A DNA stretch of 64,000 nt from Paracoccus methylarcula (GTDB lineage: Bacteria; Pseudomonadota; Alphaproteobacteria; Rhodobacterales; Rhodobacteraceae): positions 1 through 64,000 of the forward strand of contig NZ_PXNQ02000009.1 of assembly GCF_003007735.2 (NCBI RefSeq). Direction: 5' to 3'. A program made the translations under genes and the position numbers. Position 1 is the stretch's first letter. Every line of letters starts with the position of its first letter. Of this stretch, positions 50,916 to 58,544 are shown piece by piece. A model generated the notes under the pieces. The model did not search any database. It was not told the origin of the DNA and saw only the letters and a list, made by a program, of their open reading frames with translations.

Positions 50916-52692
50916 GACCTTCCGCACCCTACGCGCCGATGTTTACGCCGCCTTGCGCCCCCCGCCGCAACTGGACCTTGCCGACTGGACCGAGAAGCAC
51001 GTTCGGATTCCGCAGACGGTCAGCGCCGAGCCTGGGCGCATGGTCCTGATGCCGTGGCAACGGGAAGTGGCCCGTTCGATCGGCAACAATCGCGTGGGCA
51101 GGGTCAGCATCCTGAAGAGTTCGAGAATCGGCGCAACGCAACTGATGGTCGCGGGGCTCGCCCATTACGCCCTGAACGATCCCGCCCTGCAGCTTGTGGT
51201 GCTTCCCTCCGAGTCTCTGTGCAGGATGCTGCTGACGGATATGATCGAGCCGACCTTTAACGCATCCCCGGCCTTGCGCGGCGCCTTGACTGAGAATGTC
51301 AGCGGTCGGGATACGATGCTGACGCGACATTACGCCGGAGGCCGGTTGTCGATCGTGTCAGGCGCCAGCGGGAAAAATTTGAGGGCTCGTGCGGCTCGCG
51401 TGCTCTGGATGGACGAGGTTGACGGGCTGGAAGTGTCCGCAGGCGGTGATGACGGGGAAGGCGATCCCGTGGCGATTGCATTGCGCAGGGTGGCTTCCTT
51501 CGGCTCGCGGTCCAAGGTGGTGATGGCATCCACCCCTATAGACGAGGCGACCAGCCGGATTGCCCGAGCCTATGAGGAGGGGGATTGCCGCCAGTGGCAC
51601 CTGCCATGCCTCCATTGCGGCACCTATCAGGAATTGGAATGGTCAATGATCCAGTGGCCGACTGGCAAGCCCGAGGAGGCGTATTTCTGTTGCCCGGCTT
51701 GTGGCGCAATTACGCAAGAAGCAGACAGGCCGAAGATGCTGGACCGTGGCAAGTGGGTTGTGACCCGCCCCGAGGTGATTGGGCATCACTCTTACCGCAT
51801 TAACGCGATCGGTGGTTCAGCCCTTGAGTCATGGGGGTCTATCGCCGCGCAATTCGTCGCCGCCAAAACCAACCCGAATCTGCTGAAGGTCTGGACGAAC
51901 CAGCTAGAGGGGCGCGTGTGGCGCGACGGGTCAGACGGCCTCGAACCCGGCGACCTCATCGACACAGTGGAGCCGATCGGGCTGGACGGTCGCATCCCCC
52001 CGGAAGTTATCATTTTAACCGCAGGCACCGACCTGCAGGCCGATCGCGCCGAGATATCCACCCTTGGCTGGACCGCTGACGGGCGGGCGCTTGTCCTTGA
52101 GCATTCTGTGATCTGGGGCGATCCGTATGGCGATGACCTCTGGCGCGATGTACACGACCTGCTGGCTCGGTCCTTCCCGCACCCGAATGGGGGAACGCTA
52201 CGCTATGACGCTGCCCTGACCGATGCCGGATTTGCGACACAGGAGGTCTACAACGCAACGCGGGGATATGCCGCCAAGCGGATATTCCCCTGCATGGGCG
52301 TCAGCGGATGGAAACGCCCGCCTGTCAGCTTGGGTAAGGCTGCCGGAGATAAAACGATCAGGCTGCAGCTTGTCGGCACCGACCCGATCAAACAGCGCAT
52401 TATGGGCATGGTCCAGGGTGGCAGTTTCCGGTTCAGTGACTCGTTGTCGGAGGAGTGGTTCGACGGTTTCACGGCGGAACGGCTGCGCACCCGATTTAAC
52501 AAGGGATTCAAAGTGTTGGAGTGGCACAAGGTGCGCCAGAGAAATGAGCCGATCGATACTTGCACATATGCGGTCGCAGCCCGATCGCTGTTGAATATCG
52601 ATCTTGATCGGAGGGCGGAAGAACTGGCATCACAGGCCGCGCCAGCACCCGCCCCCCGGAGGATCAAATCCCGCTGGATGCAGGGGGGATAA
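50905..52692 (+). CDS. terL: Terminase large subunit (GpA family)
   Basis: A 595-aa packaging motor of the lambda gpA type. The N-terminal ATPase has MPWQREVARSIGN, the Walker A-like ILKSSRIGATQ (~69-79) and Walker B VLWMDEVDG (~166-174). A zinc-binding insertion has CLHCGTYQELEW and CCPACGAI. The C-terminal nuclease domain includes TAGTDLQADRAEISTLGW and RYDAALTDAGFATQEVYN. Full-length for the family. Confidence 0.94.
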   Translation: MHAETFRTLRADVYAALRPPPQLDLADWTEKHVRIPQTVSAEPGRMVLMPWQREVARSIGNNRVGRVSILKSSRIGATQLMVAGLAHYALNDPALQLVVLPSESLCRMLLTDMIEPTFNASPALRGALTENVSGRDTMLTRHYAGGRLSIVSGASGKNLRARAARVLWMDEVDGLEVSAGGDDGEGDPVAIALRRVASFGSRSKVVMASTPIDEATSRIARAYEEGDCRQWHLPCLHCGTYQELEWSMIQWPTGKPEEAYFCCPACGAITQEADRPKMLDRGKWVVTRPEVIGHHSYRINAIGGSALESWGSIAAQFVAAKTNPNLLKVWTNQLEGRVWRDGSDGLEPGDLIDTVEPIGLDGRIPPEVIILTAGTDLQADRAEISTLGWTADGRALVLEHSVIWGDPYGDDLWRDVHDLLARSFPHPNGGTLRYDAALTDAGFATQEVYNATRGYAAKRIFPCMGVSGWKRPPVSLGKAAGDKTIRLQLVGTDPIKQRIMGMVQGGSFRFSDSLSEEWFDGFTAERLRTRFNKGFKVLEWHKVRQRNEPIDTCTYAVAARSLLNIDLDRRAEELASQAAPAPAPRRIKSRWMQGG

Positions 52693-52756
52693 CGCGCCAA
52701 AACAAATGCCGAGCGAAATTAAGCCAAGTTTACTGATACGAGGGCGAATTTAATAA

Positions 52757-53242
52757 TTAGCGGTTTTGTGCAAGCGCTTCTTGAAATGCACTCGCCGGTA
52801 ACTTTCCAACTACAGAACGGTTTCTTCCCTGTAATTTAAACTCAAAACCAGTTTTTGCGGCGGACTCGAATTGTTGCTTTGTAAGCTGAATGAGGCCTTC
52901 TTCAGTCATACTACAGCTACCGCCGCCGCAACCAGAAACGTGCTCACCTGTAACTTGATAAGGCAATTTGTTCCCGAATGACCAAGCTTCTCTGAAAAAT
53001 GCCCATCCTAAACCAGTTGATAGATACCTTGTCCCAACGGCGTAACGGATTTCGCCATTCTTCTCTGCTACGATTGTTGTGGCGTTTAGATTATAAAGTA
53101 ACCCACCTGCAGCCGGATAAAACTTTGAATGCCCTGCAGTAACTCCAGTATGAACGTCTGAAATTGTGCCTGCCTCATTACTGCATGAAGCAATAATAAA
53201 GGTAGATGCCGCAAGGGCAATTGGCATTAAGAACCTAAACAA
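52757..53242 (-). CDS. Lipoprotein carried by the satellite
   Basis: A 161-aa predicted lipoprotein. The TTG start follows AAGGGGGACAAT; MFRFLMPIALAASTFIIASC is a lipoprotein signal with an IASC lipobox at Cys20. The mature part has a CGGGSC motif and no family I recognise. The gene is visibly AT-richer than its neighbours and is transcribed against the packaging genes, both typical of cargo (moron) genes. A surface lipoprotein could block phage receptors; that role is speculative. Confidence 0.7.
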   Translation of the reverse strand: MFRFLMPIALAASTFIIASCSNEAGTISDVHTGVTAGHSKFYPAAGGLLYNLNATTIVAEKNGEIRYAVGTRYLSTGLGWAFFREAWSFGNKLPYQVTGEHVSGCGGGSCSMTEEGLIQLTKQQFESAAKTGFEFKLQGRNRSVVGKLPASAFQEALAQNR

Positions 53243-53373
53243 ATTGTCCCCCTTCGGTTAGATAACGACAGCGTGAGCGAAAACTTGCCGACCGTCAAGT
53301 GAGTATCTGTCAATCCTCGCCAGCGTGCGAGCAACAGCGCATCATAGCCGATAGCGGCGTGGCGCTGGACAGG

Positions 53374-53814
53374 CTACATTCTGTTGATCGTGACGAAAGG
53401 CAATCCCCCGTCACTTAGGCTGTCCCGCACATGGGCTGCAGTCATTCCCGACTCCTCCTCGCCAATGTCGGCCAGGTCCGGGGTGCTGGAATAGAACGGC
53501 AGCGAATGGAATTTGTCAGCGTGTTTTCCGACCCCTCGCATGATCGCCATGCATGGGTGCCAGCCCGGTTCTGACCGCCCCCGAAATTGGATCTTCCGCT
53601 CTTCCGCGCTCGCTGGCCTGAGCCAGAATCCCCTGTTGGGGAAGCGGCGGGCGAATCTCCTGTCGATTTTTGCGGGCATCGGGGAATCCTTGCCAGGGTG
53701 CCTTTTGTAAATTGCCCCATCCCGCGAGGTTGCCGGGATGGGGCGTCCTGACCTGTCCATCAGGATTTCGTGGCAGGGCCGACCGCAGCCGCCCCTGCCC
53801 ATGGTTCTCAACAT
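53374..53814 (-). CDS. Hypothetical basic protein of the satellite
   Basis: A 146-aa frame with an ATG at 53814; later in-frame ATGs (for example before PAKIDRRFARRFPNRGFWL) may be the true start. The C-terminal part (FHSLPFYSSTPDLADIGEEESGMTAAHVRDSLSDGGLPFVTINRM) looks like folded protein; the N-terminal part is Arg/Gly-rich. No family recognised. It is divergent from the putative regulator at 53928 across a tandem-repeat operator, so it may belong to the control circuit. Confidence 0.5.
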   Translation of the reverse strand: MLRTMGRGGCGRPCHEILMDRSGRPIPATSRDGAIYKRHPGKDSPMPAKIDRRFARRFPNRGFWLRPASAEERKIQFRGRSEPGWHPCMAIMRGVGKHADKFHSLPFYSSTPDLADIGEEESGMTAAHVRDSLSDGGLPFVTINRM

Positions 53815-53834
53815 CTGGACACCGCCCTTGTAGC

Positions 53835-53889
53835 ACTTGCTTCTGATTGACGCAAGATACTTGCTTCAGATTGACGCAGGCTGTATAAG
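53835..53889 (+). promoter_or_regulatory. Tandem 20-bp operator repeats with promoter
   Basis: ACTTGCTTCTGATTGACGCA (53835-53854) and ACTTGCTTCAGATTGACGCA (53859-53878) differ at one base and are 24 bp apart. TTGCTT (53861-53866) and TATAAG (53884-53889) have an ideal 17-bp spacer, and the second repeat covers this -35. The site lies between divergent genes and is a likely on/off switch for the head genes. Confidence 0.6.
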
Positions 53890-53927
53890 CGCCGTGACTG
53901 ACATGCACCCTGACGAGGAATCCACAG

Positions 53928-54488
53928 ATGACTGAGCGCACCGCAACCCTCCGCGAGATCACCGACGCCCTTGCCACGGCGCGCGGCATGAGCACCGACG
54001 AGCACGAACGGCTTTATAGCCGCGCCAGGACCATGCGCGACCGTGGCTTGATCTTTACCCGCTTGCCGCGTTCGCAGGGGCGAGAGACCAAATACGCCGA
54101 GGGCGATATTTGCGCCGCCGTCACCGCGATCAGCATGAGCCTCGCGGGAACCAGTCAGGACGTGATTGCGGCAATGCTCGGGCAACTACGCACCTTCGGC
54201 CCGCGCGGCGAGATCCATGCCTGCGGCACCCCGGCTTTCGAGGATCATCTTGCAGCAATCCGTTCGGGCGCGCCGGTTTTCGTCCGTTTCGACGTGGTAC
54301 ATCTGGGCGACGACTCCGGGCGCTGGCCGGGCACTCATTCGCGGATGGGCTCACTCGCAAGCCTTGGGCTGGAGGAGGAGTTTGAACGGACGGACGCTTA
54401 CGGCGCTACATACCGTATCGAGAAAAGCGACCTGATCCCCGTCACGCTCCACTGCAAGCCGGTCCTCGACATCTTGGCCGAGGATTGA
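53928..54488 (+). CDS. Putative regulator preceding the head genes
   Basis: A 186-aa protein. Residues ~5-75 (LREITDALATARGMSTDEHERLYSRARTMRDRGLIFT, then AEGDICAAVTAISMSL) have the helix spacing of a winged-HTH domain; the remainder (HACGTPAFEDHLAAIRSGAPVFVRFDV) is unassigned. It interrupts the usual terL-portal order and directly follows the tandem operator, and its stop abuts the portal start. A role as repressor or activator of the capsid operon is inferred from position only. Confidence 0.55.
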   Translation: MTERTATLREITDALATARGMSTDEHERLYSRARTMRDRGLIFTRLPRSQGRETKYAEGDICAAVTAISMSLAGTSQDVIAAMLGQLRTFGPRGEIHACGTPAFEDHLAAIRSGAPVFVRFDVVHLGDDSGRWPGTHSRMGSLASLGLEEEFERTDAYGATYRIEKSDLIPVTLHCKPVLDILAED

Positions 54489-54493
54489 TCGGT

Positions 54494-55813
54494 ATGGGCT
54501 GGTTGCGAAACCTATTAGGCACGACAAAGCGCAGCTATGAGGCGGCGACCCCGAGCATGAGCCGGTTTGACGCTGGCCGGAAGCGCTTTTCCAGCTATGG
54601 CCCGGAGACCGTGGCGGCTGGCCCATCGATCCGCAGCCGCGCCCGGCATGCCGCCGAGAATAACAGCTTGACCGCCGCCGCGATCGGCGCATGGTGCGAC
54701 AGCGTGATCGGACCAGGTATCAGGCCGACCAGTCAGCACCCCGACCCCGAGACCCGCGCCACCCTCGACGCCTATTTCCAGCGATGGGCGCGACATGCCG
54801 ACGCATCGGCCCGAGGGGATTATTACGCGATCCAAAGCCAGGTTGCCCGAGCCGAGCGGATTGACGGTGAAAGCCTCCTGCTGTGGCGCGGTGACAAGCT
54901 GTTGCACTTGCCTCCTGAGCAATTGGCCGACATCGCGACCGATCAGATCGTCGCCGGGGTGGAACTCGGTGACGATGGGCAGGCGGTAGCATACCATATC
55001 CACCCGCAGCGCCCGGATGCGATGAATGCGGCATATCACCCCCCTATCCGCGTTCCCGCCGATCAGGTGATCCATGTGATGGAACCTCGCGGGCCGGGAC
55101 AGGTCCGGGGCGTGTCATCCTTGGCTCCTGTCCTGTTGACGCTGGCGTCACTCGACGGGCTGGAAGATTCACTCCTGATGCAGAACCGCATGGCCGCGCT
55201 CCTGTCCGTCATCGTGACGGATGAACTGCAACAGGACGGCAAAGACCCCCTTGCCGATGGGGAAGGACTCGCGCCCGGTGAGATTATCAAACTTCCCGGA
55301 AACTTGAAAATCACCACCATCTCGCCACAACAGAGTCAGCAATCAGGAGAGTTCCTGAAGCACATGACGCGCCGTGTCGCGGCAGGGGTGGGCGTGCCCG
55401 ATTGGCTCATTTCGGCGGATGTCGGACAGGCGAACTATTCCAGCTTGCGCGCTGCGCTCGTGGCGTACAGGCAGCGCATAGAGCGTTTCCAATTTCAGAT
55501 CCTCGCGCCGCAAATGCTCGATCCGGTCTGGCGCCGTGTCGCGACTATGGCGGCATTGGAACACAATATCCCGATCGATGACGACTTGTTTAGCGTCGAG
55601 CATATCCCGCCTGCACAACCTTGGGTTGATCCGATGAAAGACGCCAACGCCTCGATCCAGATGCTTAAACACGGCTTGGCGAGCCGCAGGCAGATAGTCA
55701 GCGCCCTGGGCTATTCCGTCGAGGAACTGGACGCCGAGATCCAAGCCGATCGCGAACGGGAAGCCGCCCTGGGTCTGACCTTCGGCGCACCGAAAAAGGA
55801 ATCCGAAGCATGA
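54494..55813 (+). CDS. Portal protein (lambda family)
   Basis: A portal protein of about 439 residues: the N-terminal RSRARHAAENNSLTAAAIGAWCDSVIG and AIQSQVARAERIDGESLL are lambda-portal motifs; VIHVMEPRGPGQVRGVSSLAPVL and GVGVPDWLISADVGQANYSSLRAALVAYRQRI form the wing and stem region. It forms the dodecameric DNA gate of the head. An in-frame TTG at 54485 overlaps the upstream stop; the ATG at 54494 is preferred. Overlaps the protease-capsid gene by ATGA. Confidence 0.92.
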   Translation: MGWLRNLLGTTKRSYEAATPSMSRFDAGRKRFSSYGPETVAAGPSIRSRARHAAENNSLTAAAIGAWCDSVIGPGIRPTSQHPDPETRATLDAYFQRWARHADASARGDYYAIQSQVARAERIDGESLLLWRGDKLLHLPPEQLADIATDQIVAGVELGDDGQAVAYHIHPQRPDAMNAAYHPPIRVPADQVIHVMEPRGPGQVRGVSSLAPVLLTLASLDGLEDSLLMQNRMAALLSVIVTDELQQDGKDPLADGEGLAPGEIIKLPGNLKITTISPQQSQQSGEFLKHMTRRVAAGVGVPDWLISADVGQANYSSLRAALVAYRQRIERFQFQILAPQMLDPVWRRVATMAALEHNIPIDDDLFSVEHIPPAQPWVDPMKDANASIQMLKHGLASRRQIVSALGYSVEELDAEIQADREREAALGLTFGAPKKESEA

Positions 55814-57513
55814 CGACCACAGTATTCTTTCGCGCGGCAACACTGGCTGCAACTGCCGATCCGCTGACATTTACGGCTGTCATCGCAACGCCCTTCCCGG
55901 TTCAGCGCCGAGACCGCCGTGGGCCGCTGCTGGAAGTTCTCAACCCTCATGGCGCACAAGCTGCAACCGATCCGTTGCCGGTCCAGTTGGATCACCGCAC
56001 GAGCGCCCGCGAGACGATCGGCACGGCAAGCAATATCCGGGTGGAGGAAGACCAGTTGCTTGCCGACATCCGCCTGACGACCGCCGACGATGCCGAGCCT
56101 ATCCGGCAGCGCATAGCTGACGGCACCCTGTCCACATTCTCTGTCGGTTACACGGTCAGCCGATCGAGTGAAACGCGGGACGCTGACGGCAACCGCGTCG
56201 TGACCGTTTCCAGCTTCAGGGTGATGGAGATCAGCTTGACTCCCATCCCTGCCGATCCAAACGCCCGCAAGAGGAGCGAAACAACCATGCCCTATGATAT
56301 CGAAACCCGCGAGGCGCTGATTGATGATCTGCGCGAACGCTGCAAACTGCCTGACGACTGGGGGCAGGATCTCACCGAGGAAGCCGTGACCGATGATGAG
56401 GTGCGCAGCGCAGCCCTAGAGGCGATGCTGACCCGACAGACTCCGACCATCCGCGTCACCCGCAGCCATGACGATCCACAGGCGATCGTCAGCCGCGCCG
56501 CCGCTGGTGTCTATGCCCGGATGAGCGGCACGGAGATCCCCGAGGCATCCCGCGACTACGCGAATATGTCGCTCATGGATCTGGCGAAAGACTCGCTGTC
56601 CCGTGCTGGCGTCAGTCATCGCGGCATGTCGGTTGATGAGGTGTTGCACCGATCGGTTGCCGGAACGTCAGACTTCCCGGCGATTGTCGCCAATGTCGCC
56701 AACATGAGCGTGGGACAGGCTTACCGGGTGGCAGAGTCCCCGCTCAAGGTCTTGTTCAAGCGCCGCAGCCTGTCCGACTTCAAGGTCGCCAGCACCGTTC
56801 GGGCCGGAGGGCTTGGCCGCTTGGAGCCCTTAACGGAGCACGGAGAGATAACCGCAACAAGCCGTGCGGAAGAGGCCGAGCCGCTGCAACTCAGGACGTT
56901 CGCCCGCCGCTGGGATTGCAGCCGTACCCTCATTATCAACGATTCGCTCAATATCCTGGCCGATACTACAAGCCAGCTTGGTGAAAGTGCAGCCGCGACG
57001 GAAGCCGACCTCTGCGCCGATCAGTTGCTTGGCACCGATACCCTGAGCGATGGGACTCCGTTGTTCGATGCGAGCCGGAATAACGTCCATACCGGCACTG
57101 CCGATCTGGTTGCCGATCTGGCAGCGGCGCGGCTGATCATGCGTCAGCAAAAGAATCTGGACGGCATCACGCCTATCTCGGTATCGCCCAAGTATATCGT
57201 CGCTGGCCCGAGCCGTGAGACTGATCTGGAACAAGTGTTGGCCACGATCTACGCCAACACAACGGCAGATGCGAACGTCTTTGCAGGCAAGTTTCAACTG
57301 CTGATCGACCCGAGGATCGAGACAGACGACTGGTTTTTGTTTGCCGATCCTGCCCGCGCTGCCGTCTTCAATCTCGGCCATCTTGCTGCCGCCCCCGGCC
57401 CGCAGGTCCAGAGGCAAGAAACCTGGTCCACATTAGGAATCAGTTTCCGTTGCTGGATGGACGTGGGCGCAGGCTTCGCCGGATGGCGCGGCGCTGTGAA
57501 GGTCACGGGATAA
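55810..57513 (+). CDS. Prohead protease / major capsid protein fusion
   Basis: A 567-aa fusion. Residues ~1-155 are an HK97-type prohead protease (VQLDHRTSARETIGTAS with the catalytic histidine; VMEISLTPIPADPNARKRS with the catalytic serine). Residues ~220-567 are a major capsid protein (DFPAIVANVANMSVGQAY, FARRWDCSRTLIINDSL, DWFLFADPARAAVFNLGHL). The linker (~160-220) would act as a scaffold. An internal in-frame ATG at 56287 with AGGAG ten bases upstream could produce the capsid part alone. Overlaps the next start as TAATG. Confidence 0.9.
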   Translation: MTTTVFFRAATLAATADPLTFTAVIATPFPVQRRDRRGPLLEVLNPHGAQAATDPLPVQLDHRTSARETIGTASNIRVEEDQLLADIRLTTADDAEPIRQRIADGTLSTFSVGYTVSRSSETRDADGNRVVTVSSFRVMEISLTPIPADPNARKRSETTMPYDIETREALIDDLRERCKLPDDWGQDLTEEAVTDDEVRSAALEAMLTRQTPTIRVTRSHDDPQAIVSRAAAGVYARMSGTEIPEASRDYANMSLMDLAKDSLSRAGVSHRGMSVDEVLHRSVAGTSDFPAIVANVANMSVGQAYRVAESPLKVLFKRRSLSDFKVASTVRAGGLGRLEPLTEHGEITATSRAEEAEPLQLRTFARRWDCSRTLIINDSLNILADTTSQLGESAAATEADLCADQLLGTDTLSDGTPLFDASRNNVHTGTADLVADLAAARLIMRQQKNLDGITPISVSPKYIVAGPSRETDLEQVLATIYANTTADANVFAGKFQLLIDPRIETDDWFLFADPARAAVFNLGHLAAAPGPQVQRQETWSTLGISFRCWMDVGAGFAGWRGAVKVTG

Positions 57514-57734
57514 TGGCGACCCTGGCCGAACTGCAAGCCTATCGGGAACGGCTGTTGGAAACCCGTTACTCGGGAATCCGCAGCCTGACCGATCAGAATG
57601 GCGAGCAGGTCCATTACCGCAGCCAATCGGAGATCGAACGCGCGATCGCCGCGCTTGACGCCGAGATTGCCGCCCTGACCTCGGGGCGGTCCAATCGCAT
57701 CAAACCCATCATGACGAAAGGTCTAGAACCATGA
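57513..57734 (+). CDS. gpW-like head-tail joining protein
   Basis: A 73-aa protein, MATLAELQAYRERLLETRYSGI, then EQVHYRSQSEIERAIAALDAEIAALTSGR. The two helices and small beta hairpin match the lambda gpW pattern of head-completion proteins that plug the portal and allow tail attachment. It overlaps both neighbours (TAATG and ATGA), so it is expressed with the capsid. Its presence means finished heads could accept a tail. Confidence 0.78.
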   Translation: MATLAELQAYRERLLETRYSGIRSLTDQNGEQVHYRSQSEIERAIAALDAEIAALTSGRSNRIKPIMTKGLEP

Positions 57735-58057
57735 GCACTACATATCTGCAACCAGGTCATACCCTGACCATCACCGCGCCCGCCGCCGTCGCATCCGATG
57801 ATGTCGTGATCGTCGGCGATATCGTCGGCATCGCTCAGGGGGATGCAGCGTCAGGCGCACCCGTTGACGTGACCGTGACCGGCTGCTGGGAACTGCCGAA
57901 GGTCTCGGCTGATGACGTCCAGACCGGCGAGGCATTATTCTGGGATGCGACGGCGGGTCTCGCCACTGTCGTATCAACCGGGAATACCGCCATCGGTTAC
58001 GCCATCGCCGATGCCCCCGCAGCAACTGGAACCGTAGCCGTCAGGCTGCCCGGATAA
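57731..58057 (+). CDS. DUF2190 capsid decoration-type protein
   Basis: A 108-aa beta-rich protein (HTLTITAPAAVASDDVVIVGDIVGIAQGDAASG; VDVTVTGCWELPK; EALFWDATAGLATVV; IGYAIADAPAATGTVAVRLPG). It matches DUF2190, commonly beside major capsid genes and thought to decorate or cement the shell like lambda gpD. It overlaps the gpW-like gene by ATGA. Confidence 0.82.
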   Translation: MSTTYLQPGHTLTITAPAAVASDDVVIVGDIVGIAQGDAASGAPVDVTVTGCWELPKVSADDVQTGEALFWDATAGLATVVSTGNTAIGYAIADAPAATGTVAVRLPG

Positions 58058-58069
58058 GGAGATCCGACA

Positions 58070-58258
58070 ATGGCAAAGATGCTCGCGAAAACAGACATCA
58101 TCATGCCCGACGATGTGCTGATCACCAAGGGCTCGGTTTTCGACGCAAGCCCGGCACAGGCCCGCCAGTTTGATCATCTCAATGCGGCGCGCGCTGCGAC
58201 CGAGGCCGAAATCAAACAGGCCGAAGCCAATCGGAAGAAAGCCAACGGCACCGCCTGA
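58070..58258 (+). CDS. Small phage protein at the end of the head operon
   Basis: A 62-aa protein, MAKMLAKTDIIMPDDVLITKG then a charged helix AATEAEIKQAEANRKKANGTA. AAGGAG precedes the ATG. Short proteins like this follow DUF2190 genes in phages; function unknown. It is the last gene before the terminator and attR. Confidence 0.7.
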   Translation: MAKMLAKTDIIMPDDVLITKGSVFDASPAQARQFDHLNAARAATEAEIKQAEANRKKANGTA

Positions 58259-58277
58259 TTCACCTCGCGCATGATCT

Positions 58278-58305
58278 AAAGAGCCGTCCTTCGGGGCGGC
58301 TCTTT
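58278..58305 (+). terminator. Terminator of the satellite head operon
   Basis: AAAGAGCCGTCC-TTCG-GGGCGGCTCTTT forms a 12-bp stem with a UUCG tetraloop and ends in TTTT: a textbook intrinsic terminator 19 bp after the last gene. Confidence 0.88.
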
Positions 58306-58359
58306 TCGTTATATTATCACCTGAATTTTGGACTCGAATCCCTGTGGAAACTGCTCTAG

Positions 58360-58379
58360 CATGGTATCGGGCATGGTAT
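58360..58379. promoter_or_regulatory. Integrase arm-type sites, attR side
   Basis: CATGGTAT at 58360-58367 and 58372-58379, in direct order, 40-60 bp inside attR. Same octamer as the three sites by attL. Confidence 0.6.
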
Positions 58380-58419
58380 CGCCATGCTCAATCGGCTTGA
58401 TTCTATTGCATTTGTGATG

Positions 58420-58438
58420 CCTCTCCTGGGGGCACCAA
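58420..58438 (+). other. attR core
   Basis: CCTCTCCTGGGGGCACCAA repeats the tRNA end at 46110 except for two additional G. The sequence directly after it is a terminator, as expected for the original downstream flank of a tRNA gene. Confidence 0.78.
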
Positions 58439-58440
58439 AT

Positions 58441-58482
58441 AAAAAACCGCGTTTTCAGACTGTTGTCTGGACGCGGTTTTTT
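58441..58482. terminator. Displaced tRNA-Leu terminator / nadE terminator
   Basis: AAAAAACCGCGT and ACGCGGTTTTTT pair over 12 bp with an inner CAGAC/GTCTG stem. Before integration it would have ended tRNA-Leu transcription; on the other strand it lies 63 bp after nadE and can end that gene. Confidence 0.85.
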
Positions 58483-58544
58483 GTTGCGCATGTCGCGGAA
58501 ACGCCGCCGCGTGCACAGAGCGGCGGCGCCTATCCGGATCTCCC

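Larger units (their letters stand above)
46110..58438 (+). mobile_element. Capsid-encoding, tail-less phage satellite (cf-PICI-like) integrated in tRNA-Leu
   Basis: A 12.3-kb element bounded by CCTCTCCTGGGCACCAA (46110-46126, in the tRNA) and CCTCTCCTGGGGGCACCAA (58420-58438). Order: integrase, primase-polymerase/helicase, iteron dyad, terS, terL, two minus-strand genes, putative regulator, portal, protease-capsid fusion, gpW-like joiner, DUF2190, small protein, terminator. All phage genes are full length. No tail tube, tape measure, baseplate, fibre, holin or endolysin gene exists between the last head gene and attR, and no fragments of them. The layout matches capsid-forming PICIs; a deleted prophage is the alternative. 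Confidence 0.75.

Noticed and set aside
53835-53878. CRISPR-like repeat
   Set aside because: Only two 20-bp copies with a 4-bp gap, overlapping a promoter; no spacers or cas genes.
46110-58438. Complete functional tailed prophage, or gene transfer agent cluster
   Set aside because: No tail, lysis or fibre genes; GTA clusters are not tRNA-integrated with an integrase and include tail genes.
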